Assembly (NCBI GenBank): GCA_035548125.1
Contig: DASZTV010000073.1
Span: forward strand, 1 to 64,000
Direction: 5' to 3'
Source of the DNA: DASZTV01 sp035548125
Lineage (GTDB): Bacteria; Actinomycetota; Actinomycetes; JAFAQI01
DNA length: 64,000 bases
Part shown: piece by piece, positions 16,159 through 24,710 of the stretch
Layout: each line of letters opens with the position of its first letter
Numbering within the stretch: position 1 is the stretch's first letter
Position numbers and translations under genes: made by a program
Notes under the pieces: generated by a model
Told to the model about the DNA's origin: nothing
Database searches by the model: none
What the model saw: the letters and a program-made list of their open reading frames with translations, nothing else

Positions 16159-17064
16159 GCCGCGCGCCCGGGTCTCGAACACGTCGGTCGCGAACAGCGC
16201 GCCGAGCTTGGTCGCATCCCAGCGCTTGCCAGCACTCCGGACGACCCGTTCTTCAGTCCACCCGTTCATGAGGATGATCCGCTCATCCATCGCCCGGATC
16301 ACCTGGCCGCTCACGTGCCCGGCCTCCGGGCTCGCGAGCCAGGCCACTACCGGTGAGCAGAGTGACGGGTCGAGCGGGTCGAAGTCCTCCTCGGCTCGCT
16401 CGTCCGCCTCAACCGGGTCCGGCATGCCCGGCATGGTTGCCGACAGCCGCGTCAGCCCGCCGGGCCCGATCACGTTGGCGGTGACACCGATCCCGGCGAG
16501 CTCGATGTTGAGGGTCAGCGTCATGCCGACGATCGCAGCCTTGGCGGTCGCGTAGTTGGTCTGTCCGAAGTTCCCGAGCAGACCCGCGCCCGAGGTCGTG
16601 TTGATGATCCGGCCATAGACCTGGCCGCCGTTCGCCTTCGCCTGCGCTCGCCACTGCCGTGCCGCTGCCCGCGAGATCAGCCAGGTACCGCGCACATGCA
16701 CCCGCATCACCAGGTCGAAGTCCTCGGCGGGCATGTTCCAGATCGCCGCGTCGCGAACGATGCCGGCGTTGTTCACGACGATGTCGAGCCGGCCGAACTG
16801 CGCCATCGTGTCGTCGACGAGCGCCGTCGCCTGCTCTTCGTCGCCGACATCGGCGAAGTTTGCGACGGCCGTACCGCCACGTCCGTTGATGATCTCGGCG
16901 ACAATCTCCGCGTCGCGTCCTTCGCCCTCGCCCCGAACTGACGTGCCGAGGTCGTTGACGACCACGGTTGCGCCGTGCTTCGCCAGCTCGAGGGCGTGGC
17001 CTCTGCCGATTCCGTGGCCGGCACCGGTCACGATCGCGACCCTGCCCTCCAGCAGGCTGCTCAT
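16144..17064 (-). CDS. SDR of the MFE-2/(3R)-hydroxyacyl-CoA dehydrogenase type
   Basis: A 306-residue SDR. It has VTGAGHGIGRGHALELAKHG, then VVNDLGTSVRGEGEGRD, a stretch typical of the dehydrogenase domain of peroxisomal multifunctional enzyme type 2. It also has VNNAGIVRD, a catalytic Ser in TTSGAG and YATAK. The C-terminal extension of about 50 residues is usual for this subgroup. It would oxidise the (3R)-hydroxyacyl-CoA made by MaoC-type hydratases, fitting the MaoC pair at 6492-7381. It is the last gene of the run 20348-16144 and overlaps the ligase stop by ATGA. Confidence 0.88.
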   Translation of the reverse strand: MSSLLEGRVAIVTGAGHGIGRGHALELAKHGATVVVNDLGTSVRGEGEGRDAEIVAEIINGRGGTAVANFADVGDEEQATALVDDTMAQFGRLDIVVNNAGIVRDAAIWNMPAEDFDLVMRVHVRGTWLISRAAARQWRAQAKANGGQVYGRIINTTSGAGLLGNFGQTNYATAKAAIVGMTLTLNIELAGIGVTANVIGPGGLTRLSATMPGMPDPVEADERAEEDFDPLDPSLCSPVVAWLASPEAGHVSGQVIRAMDERIILMNGWTEERVVRSAGKRWDATKLGALFATDVFETRARGLRMG

Positions 17065-18533
17065 CTGCTCTCCTTCGTTGCGCGTCCGCGCAGGTGGGTC
17101 GCGCGCTCCCGCAACGTGGGTTTGTCGATCTTCAACATGGCAGTGAGCGGCAGCGCGTCGACGATCTCGACCTGGTCCGGGCACTTGTAGTCGGCGAGGT
17201 GTGAGGCGACGAACGCTCGCACCTCCGCGAGCGTCGGTGGGTGTGCGGGATCGGCCGGTACGACGAAGGCGACGCCGATCTCGCCGATCACGTCGGCGGG
17301 TACGCCGACCACGGCGGCTCGGTCGACTGCCGGATGCGTCGCGAGGAGGTTCTCCACCTCGAGCGGATGCACGTTGTAGCCGCCGCGGATGTACATGTCC
17401 GATGCGCGGCCGATGAGCACCAGGTTGCCCTCCGGTGTGAGCCGGCCCAGGTCGCCGGTCGTCAGCCAGCCTTCCGCATCGAGCACGTCCGCCGTCGCCT
17501 GCGTCGCGTGCCAGTACCCCCGCATGACGGTTGAACCGCGCACCTGGATGCAGTCGTCGACGATCCGGATCTCCACTCCGGCCTGCGGCCGGCCGACAGT
17601 CTGAGACTGCACCTCGGGAGGGTCATCGGGATCGGTGCCGGTGATGCTCGGCGCCTCGGTCATCGCGTAGCGCACGATGAGTGGGCATCCGATCTGCTCG
17701 CGCACTCGTTCGATCAGCTCCGGCGAGGCCGGTGCCGTTGCGCAGATCCCCACCCGCAGGTGCGGCAGCGCCTCGGGCCGCAGCTGTGGGAGCTCGGTGA
17801 GCTTGGCCCACTGCGTCGGTACCGCGCCGAGCATCGTGATCCGCTCCTCGACGACGAGGCGCGCGGTGTCCTCCGCGCGCCAGGGGGTCGGGCTGATCAC
17901 GATGGTGGTAGCGGTCTGGAGCTGCTCCCACAGCTTGGCCAGATAGCCGGCGTGCGCGAACGGCGTGGCCACGAGCCGTCGGTCGTGCCGGGCGGCCATG
18001 ACCCCGGCGGACGCGACGGCTGCCTCGAGGTTGTCGTGGTCGAACCAGGCCCCTTTGGGGGTCCCTGTCGTGCCGCTCGTCCAGATGATGACCGCGGGAT
18101 CGGTCGCCTTGCCTCGTGGCCGTCGATCACCGAGGCCGTCGCGCGAGCAGATCGCCTCGAGCTCGGTGCGTTCGATCAGTGCAGCGTCGGTCGGCGGTAC
18201 GACGGCCTCGGTCTTGTCGTGGATGACGAGCGCCGGCTCGCAGGCCGCGAAGATCGCGGCGGTCTCGCGCGGCCCGAGCCGGAGGTTGAGCGCGGTCGCC
18301 ACCGCGCCGCACCGGGCGATCGCGGCATAGCAGATTGCGAAGTCGATCGACGGAGGCAGCATGATCGCCACGACCTGGCCCGGGCGTACGCCGCGGTCCA
18401 TGAGCTCGGCCGCCATCGAGTCGGCGAGTGCGAGCCACTGCGCGAACGTGATCCGGCGGTCGCCCTCGACGTAGGCCTCGTGGTCGCCGTCCCGACGAAC
18501 TGCGTCGTCGAAGGCGTCAGCGACTGTGGGCAA
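17061..18533 (-). CDS. AMP-dependent acyl-CoA synthetase/ligase
   Basis: An ANL-superfamily acyl-CoA ligase of about 490 residues. It has the P-loop IWTSGTTGTPKGAWFDHDN, RYAMTEAPSITG, the hinge WLTTGDLGRLTPEGNLVLIGR, and a C-terminal LKIDKPTLRE carrying the putative catalytic Lys. The start is uncertain: homology begins at LPTVADAFDDAV, so the TTG at 18533, overlapping the amidohydrolase stop by 17 bases, is the best candidate. The frame is open further upstream but antisense-like. It belongs to the VOC-amidohydrolase-ligase-SDR operon and should activate the acid released by those enzymes. Confidence 0.86.
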   Translation of the reverse strand: MPTVADAFDDAVRRDGDHEAYVEGDRRITFAQWLALADSMAAELMDRGVRPGQVVAIMLPPSIDFAICYAAIARCGAVATALNLRLGPRETAAIFAACEPALVIHDKTEAVVPPTDAALIERTELEAICSRDGLGDRRPRGKATDPAVIIWTSGTTGTPKGAWFDHDNLEAAVASAGVMAARHDRRLVATPFAHAGYLAKLWEQLQTATTIVISPTPWRAEDTARLVVEERITMLGAVPTQWAKLTELPQLRPEALPHLRVGICATAPASPELIERVREQIGCPLIVRYAMTEAPSITGTDPDDPPEVQSQTVGRPQAGVEIRIVDDCIQVRGSTVMRGYWHATQATADVLDAEGWLTTGDLGRLTPEGNLVLIGRASDMYIRGGYNVHPLEVENLLATHPAVDRAAVVGVPADVIGEIGVAFVVPADPAHPPTLAEVRAFVASHLADYKCPDQVEIVDALPLTAMLKIDKPTLRERATHLRGRATKESR

Positions 18534-19719
18534 GGTGGTCGAGGCCGAGCATCCGGATCGCGTTGCCGCGCATGATCTTGTACACCGCGTCCTCGGGCAT
18601 CCCATCGAACAGCTTCTCGGCAACCGCCTTGCTGTTCGGCCAGGTCGAGTCGCTGTGTGGGTAGTCCGTCTCGAACAGGACGTTGTCGACACCGACCTGG
18701 GCGAGGGAGTCCATGCCGTGCTGGTCTTTGAAGAAGCAGCCGTAGACCTGGCGGAAGTAGTAGGACGAGGGTGGCTCGGGGATTCGTTTGGTGTCCGCCC
18801 AACCCTGGTTGTCATGCCACACGTCGTCGATCCGCTCGAGGATGTACGGCAGCCAGCCGACCTGGCTCTCGGCGTAGCAGAGCTTGAGGTCGGGATACCT
18901 CACGAGGACGCCGGAGAACAGGAAGTCGGCGAGCGAGAACATCGCGTTGCCGAACGCGAGGGTGGCCGTCACGGCGGGTGGTGCGTCGGGCGTGGTCGCG
19001 GGCATGCGGGACGAGGAGCCGATGTGCATCGCAACGACCGTCGAGGTCTCCGCACACGCCTGGAAGAACGGATCCCAGTGGCCGGAGTGGATCGTCGGCA
19101 GGCCGAGGTGGAACGGCAGCTCGCTGAAGGCAACGGCTCGTACGCCCCGAGCGGCGTTGCGGCGAACCTCCGCCGCCGCGAGCTGCGGATCCCACAACGG
19201 GATCAGGCACAGCGGAATCAGGCGTCCGCCCGAGTCGCCACACCATTCCTCGACCATCCAGTCGTTGTAGGCAACGACGCATGCCAGTCCGAGTTCGCGG
19301 TCGGGATGCTCGTTGAAGGTCTGGCCGCAGAATCGAGGGAAGGTCGGGAAGCACATCGATGCTTCCATCCAGTTGACGTCCATGTCGGCGAGCCGTTCCT
19401 TGGGGTCATAGCAGCCCGGCCGCATGTCGTCATACGTGATCGGCGTCATCGTCATCTCTTCGACCGGATAACCGACCGCCGCAACCATCCGCTTGTGGGT
19501 GTAGACGAGGTCACCGAAGCGCCAGCAGTCGACCTTCGTGGGGGAGTCCTCGTCGAACTCCTCCTTGTAGGCGGCTGCTCCGGTGAACTCGATAGTGCGG
19601 ATGCCGCGTCGCTCGATTCGAGGCCCGGCATCCCGGAACTGGCGCGGCAGCCACTGCTGCCAGACGTGGGCAGGTTCGACGACATGGTCGTCGACGCTGA
19701 TGATCTTCGGCACGTCCAC
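18517..19719 (-). CDS. Amidohydrolase family metal-dependent hydrolase/decarboxylase (ACMSD-like)
   Basis: A 400-residue TIM-barrel protein of the amidohydrolase-2 group. The N-terminal metal site appears as ISVDDHVVEPAHVW instead of the plain DxHxH. Later elements are VVAMHIGSSSRMP and NVLFETDYPHSDSTWPNS, with the conserved Asp and His near the C-terminus. Relatives include nonoxidative decarboxylases and ring-product hydrolases acting on aromatic or dicarboxylic acids. The GTG start at 19719 lies 11 bases after the VOC gene. A second, diverged member of the family is encoded at 53075-54256. Confidence 0.87.
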   Translation of the reverse strand: MDVPKIISVDDHVVEPAHVWQQWLPRQFRDAGPRIERRGIRTIEFTGAAAYKEEFDEDSPTKVDCWRFGDLVYTHKRMVAAVGYPVEEMTMTPITYDDMRPGCYDPKERLADMDVNWMEASMCFPTFPRFCGQTFNEHPDRELGLACVVAYNDWMVEEWCGDSGGRLIPLCLIPLWDPQLAAAEVRRNAARGVRAVAFSELPFHLGLPTIHSGHWDPFFQACAETSTVVAMHIGSSSRMPATTPDAPPAVTATLAFGNAMFSLADFLFSGVLVRYPDLKLCYAESQVGWLPYILERIDDVWHDNQGWADTKRIPEPPSSYYFRQVYGCFFKDQHGMDSLAQVGVDNVLFETDYPHSDSTWPNSKAVAEKLFDGMPEDAVYKIMRGNAIRMLGLDHLAHSR

Positions 19720-19730
19720 GATGAGCCTCT

Positions 19731-20348
19731 CTACGACTCGACGGACTCGACGGGCCGGTCGTCCATGGCGCGCCGGTGACTGCGCCGCGCGGCGAGCTCA
19801 GCCACGGCCCGCGTGAGCGGTATGCCGTCGTTCGCGGCGGCCTTCTTCATCTCCTCCCACTCGCGGAGGCTCTCGGCTGCGGCGTCCGCGTTGTCGTTCC
19901 AGACCGGAAGCAGCGGTGTGGTGATCTCCAGTCGTAGCCCTCCTGGCTCGTGGAAGTAGACGCTGTAGATGATCTTGTGGTCGACCGGGCCGACGACCTC
20001 CACGCCGTTCGCCGTCAGCCACTCCGACCACGCGTCGACCTGTTCCCGGCCCTCGACCTGCATCGCCAGGTGTTCGAAGGTGTCATACGCCGGATGCGGG
20101 GGGGCCGGTCGCTCGGGCAGCTCAGGCGCCTCGAAGAACGCGATCGTGGAGCCGTCTTGCATCTTGAAGAACGAGTGGAAGTACGGCACCGGCTCACCGG
20201 TCGAGGGGATCTTGTCATCGAGTACAGCGTTGACCAGCTCCATGCCGAGCAGCCGGGTGAAGAAGTCGGCAGTGGCGGCCGTGTCGTGGGTGACGAAGGC
20301 CGCGTGGCTCAGCATCGCGGGCTTGGCGGGACGCAGCGATCCGCTCAT
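19731..20348 (-). CDS. VOC superfamily (glyoxalase/extradiol dioxygenase-like) protein
   Basis: A 205-residue protein with paired beta-alpha-beta-beta-beta modules. Metal-ligand candidates are the His in MLSHAAFVTHD, the His in FEHLAMQVEG and the Glu in GLRLEITTPLLP. The architecture fits a metal-dependent dioxygenase, isomerase or glyoxalase of the vicinal oxygen chelate superfamily, so ring fission or lactone/glutathione-type chemistry cannot be told apart here. It leads the minus-strand operon with amidohydrolase, CoA ligase and SDR. It appears to be translated from a leaderless transcript (see promoter at 20355-20384). Confidence 0.85.
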   Translation of the reverse strand: MSGSLRPAKPAMLSHAAFVTHDTAATADFFTRLLGMELVNAVLDDKIPSTGEPVPYFHSFFKMQDGSTIAFFEAPELPERPAPPHPAYDTFEHLAMQVEGREQVDAWSEWLTANGVEVVGPVDHKIIYSVYFHEPGGLRLEITTPLLPVWNDNADAAAESLREWEEMKKAAANDGIPLTRAVAELAARRSHRRAMDDRPVESVES

Positions 20349-20354
20349 CGGCCC

Positions 20355-20384
20355 ACTATAGAACCCTGGGACACGAGTGTCAGA
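20355..20384 (-). promoter_or_regulatory. Leaderless-type promoter and operator candidate of the VOC operon
   Basis: On the minus strand CTGACA (20383-20378) serves as a -35. A 17-base spacer follows, then TATAGT (20360-20355) as a -10. Exactly six bases then separate the -10 from the ATG at 20348, and no ribosome binding site is present, so the transcript should begin at or next to the start codon. The -35 lies in the shared TCTGACA motif and overlaps the perfect palindrome GACAC-GA-GTGTC at 20370-20381, which a repressor could use. Confidence 0.65.
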
Positions 20385-20426
20385 TTTGCTTCGCCCGATG
20401 ACGCACGGTGGCCCGCCGGGCCGGCG

Positions 20427-22517
20427 CTAGGGCTTCGCGAGGATCAGTGCATCAACCGCGACGACTCCGTGAGCCGTCACAACAAGCGGGTTCACGTCGA
20501 CCGACGACACGTGGGTCCCAAGCCGTTTCCAGAGCCGGTCGATGGCTAGCAGCGCGTCGACGAGCGCGTCGGTCGGCCAGGCCGCCTGGCCGCGAAACCT
20601 GGTGATGGCCGCAAGGCCGGCGACCTCGTCGACGAGGCTCTCCGCAGCTGCCCTGGTCAGCGGAAGCGTCCGCCCGCTGACGCCTCCGGCAGTCTCGACG
20701 AGGACACCACCCCGACCGAACAGCACGAACGATCCGAGGTCGGTGCCGGTCTGCAATCCGGTGAACGCCTCTCCGATCGCCGCGACCTGCTCCTGGACGA
20801 CGACGGTTGCCGGTAGGCCCTCACGCCGGGCGATGTCCCGCAGCCGATCCACCTCGGAGCCGACCGCGCCGGCCTCGACGCCGATCGAGACCGCGCCGAG
20901 CTCGGTGCGGTGCGCGACGTCGGCGAGCTTAACGACCAGTCGTTCGCCGAGCTGACCTAGCTCGGGAACGCCGTCGGCATCGGCCGGAACCATGACGTAG
21001 TTCGCCGTCGGAACGCCCGCTTCGGTGAGCAGGTCCATCGCCTGCGCAAAGGGCACGAGCGCGCCTGGTGGAGTAGCAACGATCGGGTTGTCGGCCACCG
21101 CGGACCCGATGGGGTCGGGTGGACCCGGATCGACGTACGTCGTGAAGCTGGTCATCGCGTCCATCGCCCGATACAGCGAGCGCACGCCGGCGGTCACGGT
21201 GAGCCCGCGCTCCTGCCAGTCCGAGGTCCAGTCCCCGACCGCGGCGTCTTCCAGCGACGTCACCACGCAGGGCGTCTCGCTCGTCGCCGCGACGTCGGCG
21301 AACGGCTCGAGGAGCACTCGGCCCCACGCCGCGTCACCGGGTCCGACCCACCAGCACAGCCCGAGCAGGTCGATCGAGTCGGCCGTCGCGTATCGCGTGA
21401 ACAGCTCGCCGAGGACGCCGCGATCGGTGACCACGAATCCGGTCATGTCCAAGGGGTTCACGGTCTCGGCACCGGGGATCGTCTCGCGCACCCACTCGGC
21501 CACTTCGCGCATCGGTGGCAGGTCGACGCCCGCCTCGGTCGCCAGGTCGGATGCGAGCGCCGACACTCCACCGGAGCTCGTGATGAGCGCCGCGCGCCGC
21601 ATCGGGCGCCACCGCTGTCGTGGCAGCTGGTCGAACAGCTGCGCCATGTCGAGCATCTCGTCGATGTCGTGGGCGATGAGGACGCCGTGCTCGCGGAACG
21701 CGAGGTCGTAGACCCAGGCGGCGTCGGCGATCGCGCCGGTGTGTGACTGGATGATCGAGCGGGCGGAGTCGGTCCGGCCCAGTTTCAGCGCGATGACCGC
21801 CGTACCCCGCTCGCGGGCGTGACGGACCGCGGCGAAGAACGACTCGGCGTCGCGAACCTTCTCCACGACAAGACCGATGACCGATGTGTCGGCGTCCTCG
21901 GCGAGGACGTCGATGTAGTCAGGGAGTCCGCAAACGGCCTCGTTGCCGGACGACACCGCGATGCTGACCCCCAGCTGGCGGCGCCCCGCGGCGGCTAGCG
22001 CCGAGCGGACGAGGAACCCGCTCTGCGAGACGATCCCAAGTCCGCCCGGGCGTGGCGAGATCGCGCCACCGGTGAACATGTTGATGCCGGCTCGCGCGTT
22101 GATGTAGCCACTGCAGTTCGGTCCGATGACGGCGATCCCGGCGCTGTCCGCGATCTCCTTCAGCCGGGCCTGGAGGCCGGCACCGGCTTCGCCCGCCTCT
22201 GCAAAGCCGGCCGCGGCAACGACCACGCCTGCGCAGCCGAGCTCCGCGGCCTCGCGCACGGTGTCCACCGAACGTTCGGAGTTCACGAGTGCGAGCACCG
22301 CGTCGATCGGCTCGCCGATCGACGTCAGACTGGAGGCGCATGGCAGGCCGTAGACCTCATCGCGTCGCGGGTTGACCATGCGGACGTCCACGCCGGCTGC
22401 CAGCATCGGGCGGACCGCGTTGTTCGACATCGCGAGGGACTCGTTCGCTCCGACCACCGCGACCGTCCTCGGGCGCAGCAGCCGGGCGAGGTTCGCATGA
22501 GTCCCGCGGATCAACAT
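20427..22517 (-). CDS. Acyl-CoA synthetase (NDP-forming) / acetyl-CoA synthetase-like, single chain
   Basis: About 696 residues combining the alpha and beta parts of ADP/GDP-forming acyl-CoA synthetases. The order is a CoA-binding Rossmann domain (RPRTVAVVGANESLAM, about 12-27), a succinyl-CoA-ligase-like flavodoxin domain with IGPNCSGYIN and the phospho-His candidate in IIQSHTGAIADAAW (about 265), and a C-terminal ATP-grasp domain (QEQVAAIGEAFTGLQTG, then VLFGRGG). The protein interconverts an acid, CoA and NTP with the acyl-CoA. ATGs exist at 22535 and 22517; the latter leaves room for the divergent promoter and is preferred. Confidence 0.86.
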   Translation of the reverse strand: MLIRGTHANLARLLRPRTVAVVGANESLAMSNNAVRPMLAAGVDVRMVNPRRDEVYGLPCASSLTSIGEPIDAVLALVNSERSVDTVREAAELGCAGVVVAAAGFAEAGEAGAGLQARLKEIADSAGIAVIGPNCSGYINARAGINMFTGGAISPRPGGLGIVSQSGFLVRSALAAAGRRQLGVSIAVSSGNEAVCGLPDYIDVLAEDADTSVIGLVVEKVRDAESFFAAVRHARERGTAVIALKLGRTDSARSIIQSHTGAIADAAWVYDLAFREHGVLIAHDIDEMLDMAQLFDQLPRQRWRPMRRAALITSSGGVSALASDLATEAGVDLPPMREVAEWVRETIPGAETVNPLDMTGFVVTDRGVLGELFTRYATADSIDLLGLCWWVGPGDAAWGRVLLEPFADVAATSETPCVVTSLEDAAVGDWTSDWQERGLTVTAGVRSLYRAMDAMTSFTTYVDPGPPDPIGSAVADNPIVATPPGALVPFAQAMDLLTEAGVPTANYVMVPADADGVPELGQLGERLVVKLADVAHRTELGAVSIGVEAGAVGSEVDRLRDIARREGLPATVVVQEQVAAIGEAFTGLQTGTDLGSFVLFGRGGVLVETAGGVSGRTLPLTRAAAESLVDEVAGLAAITRFRGQAAWPTDALVDALLAIDRLWKRLGTHVSSVDVNPLVVTAHGVVAVDALILAKP

Positions 22518-22535
22518 GCGTGTCAGAATAAACAT
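22513..22535. promoter_or_regulatory. Overlapping divergent -10 elements with TGTCAGA motif
   Basis: Only 18 bases separate the two divergent starts. On the plus strand CAGAAT (22524-22529) lies six bases before the GTG at 22536. On the minus strand TATTCT (22530-22525), made of nearly the same bases, lies seven bases before the ATG at 22517. The shared motif TGTCAGA (22521-22527), with ACAT in front of it, covers both. Neither gene has a ribosome binding site, so both transcripts may be leaderless and switched by one protein. Confidence 0.5.
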
Positions 22536-23378
22536 GTGCCCGATCAGCATGTCGTCGTCCGGATCGAGGACGGCGTCGCCGTGATCAGCCTGGACCGACC
22601 CGAGGTACGCAACGTTCTCTCGCCTGGTCCGGACGGCACTCGTGGCCAGCTGCTGAACGCGTTCGGGGCGGCGCAGGCGAACCCCGAGGTGGCCGCGATC
22701 GTGCTGACGAGCACGAGCAGCCACTTCTGCGCAGGCGCGGATCTGACGGCGGCGAGCCCGAGGCAGACGCTCGCCGACGACGAGGAGTTCGTCGCGGACG
22801 CCGATGCGTTCCACCAGGAGGTGCGGCGGACCGCGATACCGGTGATCGCGGCGGTTCGTGGCTACTGCCTCGGGGCGGGTCTGCTGCTCGCATGCAGCGC
22901 GGACATCGTGCTCGCCAGCACGACCGCGCAGTTCGGGCTGCCCGAGGGCCGGCTCGGCCTGATCGGTGCGAGCCCGCTCGTGCCGATGATCGGCCGGCAG
23001 TGGGCGAAGTTCCTCATCATGACCGGCGAGCCGATCGATGCCTGGCTGGCCCGGGACATCGGGCTGGCGCTCGCTGTAGTTGCAGACGAGCAGCTTGACG
23101 CGCGCAGCCTCGATCTCGGGATCCGGCTGGCGCGCATGCCGCGCGAGGCAGTCGCGCTGAACAAGGCGGCGATCGACGCGATCGCGGACGCAAGCGGCGA
23201 GGCGCAAGGCCGGGCCGAGTCGCTGGCGAGAGACGCCGTGACGTTGCGCCAGTCCTCTGGCGCGCGGGCACCGGACGGCCGAACGTTCCGCGACATCCTT
23301 GCGTCGGAGGGGATGAAGGGACTCAAGGCTGCCCGTGAGGCGCAATGGTCCGAGCCGTGGTTGCAGGGCGAGCCGTGA
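22536..23378 (+). CDS. Enoyl-CoA hydratase/isomerase (crotonase) family protein
   Basis: A 280-residue crotonase. The GTG at 22536 begins VPDQHVVVRIEDGVAVISLDR, the normal family N-terminus. Oxyanion-hole peptides are SSHFCAGADLTAASPR (about 60-75) and RGYCLGAGLLLACS (about 107-120), with FGLPEGRLGLIGASPLVP following; Glu is present in LPEG. Hydratase, isomerase or ring hydrolase activity is possible. It overlaps the tandem TetR gene by 4 bases (GTGA), so the regulator is co-expressed with it. Confidence 0.88.
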   Translation: MPDQHVVVRIEDGVAVISLDRPEVRNVLSPGPDGTRGQLLNAFGAAQANPEVAAIVLTSTSSHFCAGADLTAASPRQTLADDEEFVADADAFHQEVRRTAIPVIAAVRGYCLGAGLLLACSADIVLASTTAQFGLPEGRLGLIGASPLVPMIGRQWAKFLIMTGEPIDAWLARDIGLALAVVADEQLDARSLDLGIRLARMPREAVALNKAAIDAIADASGEAQGRAESLARDAVTLRQSSGARAPDGRTFRDILASEGMKGLKAAREAQWSEPWLQGEP

Positions 23379-24703
23379 CCGGCAAGGCGCTGACCCGCCG
23401 CGCGAGCTACGGGCCGAACAGCCCGGTCATCGGTCGGCGGGGGGCGAGGACCCGGCAGCGGCTGCTCGACATCGCGCTTCGGCTGTTCGCCGACAACGGC
23501 GTCCACGCGACGCTGGTCGATGACATTGCACGTGAGGCCGACGTTTCGCGGGCCACGTTCTACCAGTACTTCGACAGCCGCGATCAGGTGGTCGTCGAGC
23601 TCCTCGAGGCGTGCGGCGCCGAGCTGATGCGGGTCGTACGACGGCTCGGACCACTGAGCGCGAACGCTGCCGGCTACGACAACGTGCACTGGTGGCTGGG
23701 TGAGTGGGCGTACGTCTACGACAAGTACGCGACCATCTTCGTCGAGTGGGCTCACATCGACGGCCCACAGACGCCGCTGCGCCCGATGATCGTGCGGTTC
23801 GTCGAGAACTACACGAGCCAGCTCGCTGACCGGCTCGCCGATGCGACGTTCGGAGGTCTGGAGCCGGCAGCGATCGCGCTCGCTCTGCAGACCATGATCG
23901 AGCGGTTCAACTACTACCGACTCACGCAACAGACCGGCGCGAGCGACCGAGAGATGCTGGACACCCTCGCGGTCTGTGTCCAGCGGTTGCTCTTTCCCTC
24001 GACTCCTGCTTCGGCGTACGCGGCGACCATCGAGGAGACGCCGGCGCCCGCGATCGTCCGCTTGCCGCTCGCCGACCGTCGCAACGCCGGCCCGGATACC
24101 GCCGACGCGTTCGACCGTGAGCGGTTCGCGACGATGAGCGGAGCGGGACGCGCAAGCATCGAGCAGCTTGTCGCCGGGGGTGCGTCGGCGTTTGCCGCAT
24201 CGGGATACCGGCGGTCCAGCGTCGATCAGATCCTTGCGGCGGCCGGCTTGTCGCGGCGCACGTTCTACAAGTACTTCGACAACCGGCTCGACCTGCTGCT
24301 GATGGTCTCCGACCGCTGCGCGGCTCATGTCGCCGAGCTGGGAACGGCCTTCGCGTCAGTCACTCTGGCAGCCGATGTCGAGACGGCGGTGCGGGACTGG
24401 GTGGAGTCGGTCGTGCGGTTTGCCAACAACGAGGGCGGGATCCTTCGGATCTGGCTTGAAGAGCCGGTCAGCCCGCAGCTGAAGGCGACGGCCGATCGTG
24501 CGATCGGCTCCTTGATTGAGACGTTCACTGCCGGCCTGTCGCGGGGTGCGCTGCTGCCGGGCTTTTCGCCGACCGCGGCCGCGTGGGTCTTGTTGTCGGT
24601 GGTCGAGCGAGTGCCGCGTCAGGCCGTCGCTACCCGCGACGACCTGACGACCGAGCAGCTCGTCGACCTGATGACCGGCGTGATCGTTCGCGGCCTGCTC
24701 TGA
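23375..24703 (+). CDS. Tandem TetR-TetR regulator (two complete HTH units in one chain)
   Basis: A 442-residue protein built from two TetR units. The first HTH (about residues 20-70) reads TRQRLLDIALRLFADNG and DIAREADVSRATFYQYFDSR. The second (about 265-315) reads QILAAAGLSRRTFYKYFDNR after SAFAASGYRRSSVD. Each is followed by its own helical ligand-binding region, and a linker of about 30 Pro/Ala/Arg-rich residues joins them. The GTG at 23375 overlaps the crotonase stop. A chain of this kind is a pre-formed dimer that could bind an asymmetric operator; the divergent promoter at 22513-22535 is the obvious target. Confidence 0.87.
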   Translation: MTGKALTRRASYGPNSPVIGRRGARTRQRLLDIALRLFADNGVHATLVDDIAREADVSRATFYQYFDSRDQVVVELLEACGAELMRVVRRLGPLSANAAGYDNVHWWLGEWAYVYDKYATIFVEWAHIDGPQTPLRPMIVRFVENYTSQLADRLADATFGGLEPAAIALALQTMIERFNYYRLTQQTGASDREMLDTLAVCVQRLLFPSTPASAYAATIEETPAPAIVRLPLADRRNAGPDTADAFDRERFATMSGAGRASIEQLVAGGASAFAASGYRRSSVDQILAAAGLSRRTFYKYFDNRLDLLLMVSDRCAAHVAELGTAFASVTLAADVETAVRDWVESVVRFANNEGGILRIWLEEPVSPQLKATADRAIGSLIETFTAGLSRGALLPGFSPTAAAWVLLSVVERVPRQAVATRDDLTTEQLVDLMTGVIVRGLL

Positions 24704-24710
24704 GTGCCTG

